Origin: JBAYIE01 sp965279165
Lineage (GTDB): Bacteria; Bacteroidota; Bacteroidia; UKL13-3
Assembly (NCBI GenBank): GCA_965279165.1
Contig: OZ257140.1
Location: 496,001-560,000, forward strand
DNA length: 64,000 bases
Direction of reading: 5' to 3'
This document shows, in pieces, positions 40,880-49,113 of the stretch. A program made the position numbers and the translations under genes. Each line of letters begins with the position of its first letter. The stretch's first letter is position 1. Below the pieces are notes generated by a model. That model worked only from the letters and a program-made list of their open reading frames with translations, had not been told where the DNA came from and searched no databases.

Positions 40880-41814
40880 CGAAGTATTTCATTTTGTTCG
40901 GCAACATGAAATCCATTCCTGAGTATGGTTTCCCGAATACTATTGTTGTGTAAAGATGGATTCGTGTGGTTAAAATGAATAAAATAAAGCCGATTTCTTT
41001 TTTCTTTCTCCCAACCCGAAAACAAAGCCATGCTTTCTTCCATAAATGGATGCGGAATATCTTTCATGCGATTTTTACCCAACTCTTTTTCATTGTAAAA
41101 TGTTCCATCAACCAATATATACTTCGCCTTTGCTAATACAGAATCTAATTTGTGCAATGTTTGTTCAGGAAACCATTTCTCCCATTTGTCAATATCAGGA
41201 ATAAAAATAGTTTCGAAAGCGGCGGTACGGATAGAAAAACCGACTGTTTCAGAATACTCATCGCGATGCGGAACTTTAAAAGGAGTTATGTGTACCTTCT
41301 CTAATATTCCAACTCCTGAATCTGCAAACAAAGGCAGCAATTCTATTTGCTTTAATTGTACCAATTGGTTCCATGGTCCGTTATTCTCTAAAAACTGCCG
41401 CATACGAGGCATGGCATAAACCTTCATTTTATTTACTCCCATTACTTCCCTGCCCAATTGCATAAGTCCGCCATAATGACCAATATGTGCATGGGTTAAA
41501 AATATGCCGGATGGAAGGTGTGTACTATCTTTCAAATGCGTTCGTAACAATTGAAGTTGCTCTCCAAAATCTGGCGTGGCATCAAAAATCCAACTCTGTT
41601 TGGTCTCCGGATTGATGAGCGCAATGGAAGAAACAAATTTTCTTTTCTCCGGATGTTGCCATACCTCCTTACAACAGGCTTTATTGCATCCTGCTTGCGG
41701 AAAACTCCCATCCTGTGCAATACCTAAAATGACAATGTAAGGTTGTTGGGCAAATCCATTTTGGGTTGCTAATGCAAACAAAACAACCAAATAAATTTTC
41801 CACATTGGTTTCAT
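40876..41814 (-). CDS. exported metallo-beta-lactamase-fold hydrolase, PqqB-like
   Basis: A 312-residue protein with signal peptide (MKPMWKIYLVVLFALATQNGFAQ). The mature start 'YIVILGIAQDGSFPQAGCNKACCKEVWQHPEKRKFVSSIALI' resembles PqqB, including a Cys cluster (C-x3-C-C). The metal-binding motif is 'THAHIGHYGGL' (H-x-H-x-x-H with Gly at the usual Asp), with later ligands likely at 'VPHRDEYSE', 'IFIPDID' and 'IHFNHTNP'. No other PQQ synthesis genes are here, so a PQQ role is unlikely; an exported hydrolase is the safest call. Its start overlaps the threonine aldolase stop, and its stop overlaps the next start. Confidence 0.82.
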   Translation of the reverse strand: MKPMWKIYLVVLFALATQNGFAQQPYIVILGIAQDGSFPQAGCNKACCKEVWQHPEKRKFVSSIALINPETKQSWIFDATPDFGEQLQLLRTHLKDSTHLPSGIFLTHAHIGHYGGLMQLGREVMGVNKMKVYAMPRMRQFLENNGPWNQLVQLKQIELLPLFADSGVGILEKVHITPFKVPHRDEYSETVGFSIRTAAFETIFIPDIDKWEKWFPEQTLHKLDSVLAKAKYILVDGTFYNEKELGKNRMKDIPHPFMEESMALFSGWEKEKRNRLYFIHFNHTNPSLHNNSIRETILRNGFHVAEQNEILR

Positions 41815-42832
41815 GCAGTAAAGGTATCAATCGCTTTTTCTATCCTTTGCATCCCCTCTTCTGAAATATCTAAATGAAAAACAAAACGTATACTTTCAGG
41901 CGAAATCCTGCCACATAAAATCTGATTTGATTTTAAGTGGGCTATAAATTTATCGGCCCATTCTGACGAATAAGCCTCAAAAATAACAATATTGGTTTCT
42001 ACTGGTAGCATACTTTTTATATCTTTTCTATTTTGTAAAAGCGCTGATATCGTTTTGGCTTTCTTGTGGTCTTCCTTTAATCTTTTGATATTATTTTCTA
42101 ATGCAAATTGTCCCGCGCTGCTAGGTAGCCTGCCTGCCGCATACCTCCTCCAAACACTTTTCTTACCCGTTTTGATTTTTGTATAAAATTTTTATCACCT
42201 AACAACAATGAACCCACCGGTGCACCCAATCCTTTGCTTAAACAAATGGAAATGGAATTAAAATAACTGCCCAATTCCAATGCCTTATAATTGCTTTCAA
42301 CCAAGGCATTAAATACCCTTGCTCCATCTAGATGTAAAGCCAATCCATTGGTATCACAAAGGGATTTAATCTTTCTAATATCCTCTATATCATAAATACT
42401 TCCTCCTCCACGGTTGCTTGTATTTTCCAAACATACCAAACGCGAAACCGGAAAATGAATATCATCCGAATTTATACATGCTTCGATTTGCTCAGCCGTA
42501 ATTCTTCCCCTGTTACCACTTATTACTTTCGCTTGAACTCCTGAATTAAACGCAATACCTCCTCCTTCATACTTATATACATGGGCATTGTCGGCACAAA
42601 TTAATTCATCGCCCGGTTGGGTGTGAACTTTAATTGCAATTTGATTGGTCATCGTACCACTCGGACAAAACAGCGCAGCTTCTTTTCCAAACATATCAGC
42701 TCCTGTTCTTTCTAGTTTTATAACCGATGGATCATCCCCATAAACATCATCTCCTACCTCCGCCGAATACATCCTATCTAACATAGCCTTGGATGGTCTA
42801 GTAACTGTATCACTTCTTAAATCAACTAACAT
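41811..42832 (-). pseudogene. ltaE: low-specificity L-threonine aldolase, frameshifted
   Basis: PLP-dependent enzyme splitting threonine to glycine and acetaldehyde. The first frame (42832-42098) runs from 'MLVDLRSDTVTRPSKAML' through 'CPSGTMTNQIAI', the Lys-bearing 'SICLSKGLGAPVGSLLLG' to 'VFGGGMRQAGYLAA', then ends after a few wrong residues. The other frame continues 'FALENNIKRLKEDHKKAK' to the normal C-terminus at 41811. One missing base at about 42113-42121 (GCAGC-GCGGGA) explains this; intact homologues read Y-L-A-A-A-G there. There is no slippery heptamer. It may be a true mutation or a sequencing error. The gene is the first of an overlapping set with the two following genes. Confidence 0.92.
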
Positions 42833-42920
42833 AACCTTAATTTTATGGCAAATTAGTAAAAAGTCGACAAGGTTCTATTACCAATTATCTACCTATTGAT
42901 TAGCATCCCACACTAATACC

Positions 42921-42989
42921 CTACATCTCATATCTCATCACTTATATCTTATATCTTATAATTCATCATTCATCATTCACAATTCAAAA
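42921..42989. repeat. degenerate 7-base tandem array (CTTATAT passing into TTCATCA)
   Basis: Units CTCATAT, CTCATCA, CTTATAT x2, CTTATAA, TTCATCA x2, TTCACAA, TTCAAAA. It lies between two divergent genes (threonine aldolase and the DUF1624-type gene), the only array in such a setting. Confidence 0.85.
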
Positions 42990-43017
42990 TTTTCTGCCTA
43001 TTTTAGTATTTCAATCT

Positions 43018-44199
43018 ATGCAAAATACCGAGGCCAATAAAAACCGCATCTTAAGCATCGACTTCCTTCGTGGATTAGTAATGATAATCATGGCACTCGA
43101 CCATGTGCGGGATTATTTTCATATTACTGCCATGACCGACGACCCCTTAAATTTATCGACTACTACCACATGGTTATTCTTCACACGTTGGATTACCCAT
43201 TACTGTGCACCTGTTTTCGTATTTCTTTCCGGAATTTCGGCATACCTGTCGGGATTAAAAAAAACCAAAAGCGAACAAAGCATTTTCCTTATCAAAAGAG
43301 GATTATGGTTAATCCTGCTTGAAGTAACTGTTATCACATTCGGGTGGACATTCAACCCATTTTTTAACTTTCTGGTATTTCAAGTAATTTGGGCAATCGG
43401 GGCTAGTATGATTGCTCTCGGGCTTCTGCTTCATTTAAAACAACGCCATGTTCTATTTATCTCGATAGCCATTTTAAACTTACATAACTTATTAGACAAT
43501 GTTCAATTTGGAGAACGAAATATATGTTGGGACCTTTTGCATCATGGGCATTTTGTTGGTTATCCTATTTTTGGCAACCATGTTTTACTCATTGTATATC
43601 CGCTTATTCCATGGATAGGAATTATTGGATTAGGTTATGGCTTAGGGTTTATTTTTGATAAAGGTTTTAACCAGGCTTTACGAATCAAATATTTAAAACT
43701 AATCGGTTGGAGCATGGTTAGTATGTTTGTTGTTTTACGCTTTTCGCATTCATACGGCGATAGCCACGATTGGCAGATTCATGCAAATTGGATACATTCC
43801 CTATTTTCATTCATCGACACTACTAAGTATCCACCTTCTTTGTTATTTACCTGTTTAACCCTTGGTCCGGCCATGCTATTTCTTGCATATTCAGAATCGC
43901 TACAATTTAACAGTAAGAACTTCCTAGTAACCTTTGGCAAGGTGCCTTTCTTTTTTTATGTATTGCATATTTATGCCATTCACCTATTAACCGTTTTGAT
44001 ATTTTATTGGAGTGGTTACACTTCCCAAGATATCATTCCTACAAACGGACCTTTTCTATTTCGTCCGCAAACATTCGGTTTTTCGTTACCCATTGTTTAT
44101 CTCATTTGGATTTTTATAGTTACCATTCTTTACGTTCCTTGTAAGTGGTATAATTCCTATAGAAATACAAAAACTTACTGGTGGCTGAAGTACTTGTAA
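43018..44199 (+). CDS. DUF1624/HGSNAT-like membrane acyltransferase
   Basis: A 393-residue protein with about 10 membrane helices. The N-terminal 'RILSIDFLRGLVMIIMALDHVRDYFH' followed by 'FTRWITHYCAPVFVFLSGISAYLSG' is the signature of the heparan-alpha-glucosaminide N-acetyltransferase-like/DUF1624 group, related to the acyltransferase-3 superfamily. 'FGKVPFFFYVLHIYAIHLL' near residue 305 holds the conserved His. Such proteins are thought to acetylate sugars across the membrane. The acceptor is unknown. TATTTTAG 20 bases upstream may be the -7 element. Confidence 0.87.
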   Translation: MQNTEANKNRILSIDFLRGLVMIIMALDHVRDYFHITAMTDDPLNLSTTTTWLFFTRWITHYCAPVFVFLSGISAYLSGLKKTKSEQSIFLIKRGLWLILLEVTVITFGWTFNPFFNFLVFQVIWAIGASMIALGLLLHLKQRHVLFISIAILNLHNLLDNVQFGERNICWDLLHHGHFVGYPIFGNHVLLIVYPLIPWIGIIGLGYGLGFIFDKGFNQALRIKYLKLIGWSMVSMFVVLRFSHSYGDSHDWQIHANWIHSLFSFIDTTKYPPSLLFTCLTLGPAMLFLAYSESLQFNSKNFLVTFGKVPFFFYVLHIYAIHLLTVLIFYWSGYTSQDIIPTNGPFLFRPQTFGFSLPIVYLIWIFIVTILYVPCKWYNSYRNTKTYWWLKYL

Positions 44200-44202
44200 G
44201 AA

Positions 44203-44254
44203 ATGAGTAAATATGTAAATGAGTAATTGAGTAATTGAGTAATTGAGTAAATGT
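44203..44254. repeat. degenerate 8-base tandem array (GAGTAATT type)
   Basis: Units GAGTAAAT, ATGTAAAT, GAGTAATT x3, GAGTAAAT. It starts within a few bases of the TAA of the DUF1624-type gene, in the same unit family as the array beside rnhB (29104-29158). Confidence 0.85.
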
Positions 44255-44278
44255 TGATGAGCCGTTTGGCGAAGAAAT

Positions 44279-44325
44279 CCCGCTCGATAAAAACAAGGAG
44301 GTACGACGTAGTTTTTACCTGCGGG
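44279..44325. other. hairpin between two tandem arrays
   Basis: CCCGC-tcga-TAAAAAC, a 16-base loop, GTTTTTA-cct-GCGGG. It can form a two-part stem of 12 pairs. It may be a bidirectional terminator for the convergent neighbours, as the arms include A and T tracts. Confidence 0.5.
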
Positions 44326-44337
44326 AAGTAAATATGT

Positions 44338-44451
44338 CCACTGTCACTAACCACTAACTACTGATCACTAACCACTGACTATTGCCTACTGACTACTGAC
44401 CACTGACCACTGTCCACTGACTACTGACTACTGACTACTGACCACTGTCTA
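44338..44451. repeat. degenerate 7-base tandem array (CTACTGA / CCACTGA)
   Basis: The longest array here, about 16 units: CCACTGT, CACTAA, CCACTAA, CTACTGA, TCACTAA, CCACTGA, CTATTGC, CTACTGA x2, CCACTGA, CCACTGT, CCACTGA, CTACTGA x3, CCACTGT. It ends on the stop codon (44449-44451) of the M16 peptidase gene. Confidence 0.9.
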
Positions 44452-47391
44452 GTATCCAAAAATCTCTTCCAAACTCAACTCCGTTAACTTACCATACTTC
44501 TTCAAATCGTCCTGTTTGATTTTTTCTTTTGATCCCATGATGCAATAGAAAAATGGTTTATTCTGATACCGGTTTTGATGGAATGATACTAAATCTTTCA
44601 CGCCAATAGTTGATAATCCGTCGTACACATCTTTTCTTCGGTCGTGATGCAAACCAAGTTTTATGGCATTTGCGTAATTAAAAATTATTTGCTCCTTGGT
44701 AATTCTGTCCGACGCAATTTGTGCTTGTAAAGCATCTGTGGTAGTTTTAAACGACTTTTCATCCACCGGCATATTATTCAATAATTCATTCATGCTTCTA
44801 ATTGCATCATTCAACTTGTCGGCTTGTGTACCAATATATGCCATTATATAATAAGGGTCGGCTTTCTTTACCGGAACATTATATCTTGAATAAGTGGAAT
44901 AAGCAAGTGCTTTCGACTCACGAATAGTTTGAAACACTACCGACGACATCCCTCCTCCAAAATACTCATTAAAAACCGAGACCAAAGGAAACGAATTGGT
45001 ATCAAACGGAATGGTTTGTTTATTCAACCACATAATTTCTGCCTGCACCATATTGTAATTGGTAAAAAACACCTGGTTTTCATTTGTTTCCTTGCGTTTA
45101 AACTCTACCGCTTTTGGATAAGACATCATTTTAGCCGGAAGTTTATGCACCTGGGTTAAATAATTCGTAAAAGCAGCCGATTCACGTGGACCATAATAAT
45201 AAACCGAATGCTCGTAAGAGGTAAGAGAACGTAACAACGCAACCAATTCGTCTGCTTTCAAAGCGCGTAATTCGCTTTCGGATAATTTATACAAGTATGG
45301 ATTTTCCTTCCCATAAATCGCATAATTTCTCAAGGCGTTCCAAAATATAGATTGCTTATTTAATTTGTCGTCTTTTCTTTCTTTCAGTTTCTTTTCTATC
45401 AATTTATTCAACGCATCCTGATCCGGTTTTGCATTTGCTAAAAGATGCTCAAATAATTGTACTGCTTTTTCGAAATTATCTTCCAAACCGGAAATAGATA
45501 CATAAACCTGTTCGTCACCTGCAGAAACACTAGGTGCACATGCCAGGTTAAAAAATTCTTTGCTGATTTCTTCGGCACTGTACTTTTCGGTTCCAAGATA
45601 TTGCAATAACTCAACTGCAATTGGTAACTTGATATGGTTAAATTTACCCATATCCAATACATAATACATAGTAAACAAACCGTTTTCCTTGTTGCGAACA
45701 TGGAAAACCGGCACCTTATCATTCACTTTCGATTTTGCAATATCTTTGTCGTAGTCAATAAAAACCGGATTTATTGCCGGCGCTTTCGACTCGATAATTG
45801 ATTTGGTAAAGGCCGACATGGCATCGCGGTTCAAATCAACGGGAGTAATTTGTGGTTTATCAATTTTTACGATATTGGAGTCTTCGCCTGTCTTCTTATA
45901 TACTACTACATAATCATTGGTGTAATAAGTATTGGCAAATTTTACCAAATCAGCTTTTGTTATTTTCGACAAGTCATCCAGCATGGCTGCCTGAACTTCC
46001 CATGGCTTTCCAACCACAAATGCATCCAGCATGGTATATGCCCTGCCTTGATTCGATTCGCTCGACTTTATTTTTTCTACTTTAAAATTATCGATTACTG
46101 CCTTTAACATTTTCTCATCAAATGCTCCCTGCTTAATTAATTCAATTTGATCCAACAACAATTGTTTTACTTCAACCAAAGTTTGGCCTTGGTTTGACTT
46201 ACCTTGTAAATATTGTAGGCTATAATCTTTATTAATCCAGATTGCTGAATAACCCTCCAATATGCGTTGCTTTTTTATCAGGTTCAAATCAATAAATCCT
46301 GCTTTTGAATTGGCTAACAAATAATCACACAACATCATGTATTGCGATTCTTTTGCATTGGAACCCGGCATACGAAATCCTACCATTACGCTTTCTGCAT
46401 TTGGTCCGTATACTGTTTTCTCTATCGGCTTTGCATTTACCGGTTCTTTTCCATACGTATAAAGAGGAACAGGTTTTGCAACCATGTTACCAAATTTCTG
46501 AGCAATTAAATCGATGGTTTTATCCGGATCAACATCACCGGATAAAATAATTGCCATGTTATTGGGAACATAATAGGTATTAAAATAATTTCTGATTTTA
46601 ATTAAAGACGGATTTTTAAGATGTTCAACTGTTCCTATGGTAGTTTGCGTTCCATAAGCATGTTGGGTATACAAGGAAGCCATTAGAGTTTCAAATACTT
46701 TGTTATCGTCATCATCGAGAGAAATATTTTTTTCTTCATAAACTGCTTCTAACTCGGTATGAAACAGCCGCAATACCGGATTACGAAATCTTTCTGCTTC
46801 TATGGTTAACCAATTCTCTATTTGATTTTGAGGAATATCATTTACATAAACGGTTTGCTCTACGGATGTAAATGCATTGGTACCTTTAGCGCCAATAGTG
46901 GCAAGCATTTTATCGTATTCGTTTGCTATGGCAAATTGCGATGCCAACAACGAAACTGAATCTATTTGGTGGTAAATATCTTTCCTTTTTGCTGCATCCT
47001 TGGTTTTATTATAGCGTTCGTACAAAGCATCAATCTTATCCAGTTGTTCTTTCTCTTTAACCCAATCCTTGCTGCCATATTTATCGGTTCCTTTAAACAA
47101 CATATGTTCCAAGTAATGAGCCAACCCGGTATTATCAGCCGGATCATTCTTGCTTCCGGCCTTGGTAGCAATCAATGTTTGTACCCTTGGCGTGTTTTTA
47201 TTCACAGAAATCATCACGGTTAATCCGTTGGCTAGCGTATAAGTACGTACCTGAAGCGGGTCGTTGCTTACAGTAGTGTATTTGTATTTACCATCCGGAG
47301 AAGTTTGACTGTTAACGGTAAACTGACTTTGGGCAAATAATCCGGTATGGAAAATTAATAATGCTAGAAAGCTAATGGTATTCTTTGTCAT
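44449..47391 (-). CDS. M16 family zinc metallopeptidase, four-domain exported form
   Basis: A 980-residue exported peptidase (signal peptide ending near residue 20, 'GLFA'). The inverted zinc motif H-x-x-E-H is at 92-96 in 'GLAHYLEHMLFKGT', with the third ligand Glu in 'ELEAVYEEKNISLDD'. There are two M16 half-barrels, each with an active and an inactive lobe: the second begins about residue 540 ('DKVPVFHVRNKENGLFTMYYVLDMG'), with the conserved 'VVFQTIRESKALAYSTYSRYN' near 840. Large M16 proteins degrade short peptides, here probably in the periplasm. The gene is isolated; its stop codon coincides with the end of a heptamer array. Confidence 0.95.
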   Translation of the reverse strand: MTKNTISFLALLIFHTGLFAQSQFTVNSQTSPDGKYKYTTVSNDPLQVRTYTLANGLTVMISVNKNTPRVQTLIATKAGSKNDPADNTGLAHYLEHMLFKGTDKYGSKDWVKEKEQLDKIDALYERYNKTKDAAKRKDIYHQIDSVSLLASQFAIANEYDKMLATIGAKGTNAFTSVEQTVYVNDIPQNQIENWLTIEAERFRNPVLRLFHTELEAVYEEKNISLDDDDNKVFETLMASLYTQHAYGTQTTIGTVEHLKNPSLIKIRNYFNTYYVPNNMAIILSGDVDPDKTIDLIAQKFGNMVAKPVPLYTYGKEPVNAKPIEKTVYGPNAESVMVGFRMPGSNAKESQYMMLCDYLLANSKAGFIDLNLIKKQRILEGYSAIWINKDYSLQYLQGKSNQGQTLVEVKQLLLDQIELIKQGAFDEKMLKAVIDNFKVEKIKSSESNQGRAYTMLDAFVVGKPWEVQAAMLDDLSKITKADLVKFANTYYTNDYVVVYKKTGEDSNIVKIDKPQITPVDLNRDAMSAFTKSIIESKAPAINPVFIDYDKDIAKSKVNDKVPVFHVRNKENGLFTMYYVLDMGKFNHIKLPIAVELLQYLGTEKYSAEEISKEFFNLACAPSVSAGDEQVYVSISGLEDNFEKAVQLFEHLLANAKPDQDALNKLIEKKLKERKDDKLNKQSIFWNALRNYAIYGKENPYLYKLSESELRALKADELVALLRSLTSYEHSVYYYGPRESAAFTNYLTQVHKLPAKMMSYPKAVEFKRKETNENQVFFTNYNMVQAEIMWLNKQTIPFDTNSFPLVSVFNEYFGGGMSSVVFQTIRESKALAYSTYSRYNVPVKKADPYYIMAYIGTQADKLNDAIRSMNELLNNMPVDEKSFKTTTDALQAQIASDRITKEQIIFNYANAIKLGLHHDRRKDVYDGLSTIGVKDLVSFHQNRYQNKPFFYCIMGSKEKIKQDDLKKYGKLTELSLEEIFGY

Positions 47392-47528
47392 AATAAAAAT
47401 GTTTCTGGCTACAAGAATAAAGATTTTTTTGACACTAAATCAGTCCAAACAACAAATCGACTTACTAATGTTTGCGATTATCCATATACTTGCATGTTAA
47501 CTTTATCAGCAATAATTGTTAGTAATAT

Positions 47529-49103
47529 ATGACCACGCAAACCATGAACAAATCCAAAGATAATGGCAACAAAAGGGAATTACTCACCAATATGCGCGAA
47601 GCAGCATTATTAGGTGGAGGAATCAGCCGGATTGAAGCACAACATAAAAAAGGAAAATTAACCGCTCGCGAACGCATCCATTTTTTATTGGATGAAGGGA
47701 GTTTCGAAGAAATTGGTGCATTTGTGCAACACCGTTCCAAAGACTTTGGCATGGAAAAACAACAATTTCCGGGCGATGGCGTGATCACAGGATATGGTAC
47801 CATTTCGGGTAGATTGGTTTATGTTTTCTCACAAGATTTTACCGTTTTTGGAGGTTCTCTTAGCGAAACCCATGCCGAAAAAATATGTAAATTGATGGAT
47901 ATGGCAATGAAAATTGGAGCGCCTATCATTGGCTTAAATGATAGCGGAGGTGCCCGTATTCAGGAAGGTGTGGTTTCTCTGGGAGGTTATGCAGATATTT
48001 TTTACCGCAATACCATGGCAAGTGGTGTTATACCTCAAATTTCGGCAATTATGGGTCCTTGCGCCGGAGGTGCCGTGTATAGTCCTGCAATCACCGATTT
48101 TATTATGATGGTTGAGAACACTTCTTATATGTTTGTTACCGGACCAAATGTGGTAAAAACCGTGACGCACGAAGAGGTAACTTCCGAAGAACTTGGCGGT
48201 GCTTCTGTGCATTCGTCGAAAAGTGGTGTTGCTCATTTTTCTGCCGCAAATGAAATTGATTGTATCAACCAACTTAAAAAACTCATTAGTTATATACCCG
48301 AAAATTGTGAAGAGAAAACGCCTTTAATCTCTTATACCCCCGGCGATGAAATGCGGCCGACATTAAAAGATATTGTTCCCGAAAGTGCCAACCAACCGTA
48401 TGATATTCGCGATGTAATTTTGGAAATCGCCGATGCGGATAGTTTTTATGAAGTACATAAAAATTATGCCGAAAATATTGTGGTTGGTTTTGCTCGACTT
48501 GCCGGGAGAAGTATCGGAATTGTGGGAAACCAACCTTCGCAGTTGGCAGGTTGTTTGGATATACATGCATCCCAAAAAGGTGCTCGATTTGTTCGATTCT
48601 GCGATGCATTCAATATTCCACTTCTTGTTTTTGAAGATGTACCGGGGTTTTTACCTGGAACCGACCAGGAATGGAATGGCATTATTACCAATGGAGCCAA
48701 ATTATTATATGCCTTTTGTGAAGCTACCGTTCCAAGGGTAACGGTTATTACCCGTAAAGCTTATGGCGGTGCATACGATGTTATGAATTCGAAACATATT
48801 GGTTGCGATATTAATTATGCCTGGCCTTCTGCCGAAATCGCGGTTATGGGAGCTAAAGGAGCAGCAGAAATTATTTTCAAAAAAGAAATTGATTCTGCCA
48901 GCGACCATGAAAAAGTATTGGCGGCAAAAGAAAAAGAATACGGAGATATATTTGCAAATCCTTACCGTGCGGCCGAAAGAGGCTTTGTAGATGAAGTTAT
49001 TTTTCCGGAAGAAACACGAAAAAAACTAATTCGTGCGTTTAAGATGCTGGAGAACAAGGTAGCTAATCTACCCCGTAAAAAACATGGCAATATTCCTCTT
49101 TAA
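47529..49103 (+). CDS. acyl-CoA carboxylase beta subunit (carboxyltransferase)
   Basis: A 524-residue carboxyltransferase with both crotonase-like halves: 'GKLTARERIHFLLDEGSFEEIGAFVQHRS', 'GLNDSGGARIQEGVVSLGGYADIFYRN', 'QISAIMGPCAGGAVYSPAITDF', then 'FEDVPGFLPGTDQEWNGIITNGAKLLYAFCEATVPRVTVITRKAYGGAYDVM'. This is the propionyl-CoA carboxylase beta/methylmalonyl-CoA decarboxylase alpha type, which moves CO2 from biotin to acyl-CoA. Substrate residues favour propionyl-CoA but cannot be certain. Biotin carboxylase and carrier genes are not adjacent. A TAACTTTA sequence 30 bases upstream may be the -7 box. Confidence 0.95.
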   Translation: MTTQTMNKSKDNGNKRELLTNMREAALLGGGISRIEAQHKKGKLTARERIHFLLDEGSFEEIGAFVQHRSKDFGMEKQQFPGDGVITGYGTISGRLVYVFSQDFTVFGGSLSETHAEKICKLMDMAMKIGAPIIGLNDSGGARIQEGVVSLGGYADIFYRNTMASGVIPQISAIMGPCAGGAVYSPAITDFIMMVENTSYMFVTGPNVVKTVTHEEVTSEELGGASVHSSKSGVAHFSAANEIDCINQLKKLISYIPENCEEKTPLISYTPGDEMRPTLKDIVPESANQPYDIRDVILEIADADSFYEVHKNYAENIVVGFARLAGRSIGIVGNQPSQLAGCLDIHASQKGARFVRFCDAFNIPLLVFEDVPGFLPGTDQEWNGIITNGAKLLYAFCEATVPRVTVITRKAYGGAYDVMNSKHIGCDINYAWPSAEIAVMGAKGAAEIIFKKEIDSASDHEKVLAAKEKEYGDIFANPYRAAERGFVDEVIFPEETRKKLIRAFKMLENKVANLPRKKHGNIPL

Positions 49104-49113
49104 TAAACCTGCA

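Noticed and set aside
40876..41814. PQQ biosynthesis protein PqqB
   Set aside because: No pqq genes are near, the protein is exported, and one metal ligand is changed. Only similarity to the fold is claimed.
42098..42132. Programmed frameshift in threonine aldolase
   Set aside because: No slippery heptamer, stimulatory stem or internal Shine-Dalgarno is visible, and the first frame ends with only a few wrong residues. A simple base loss is more likely.
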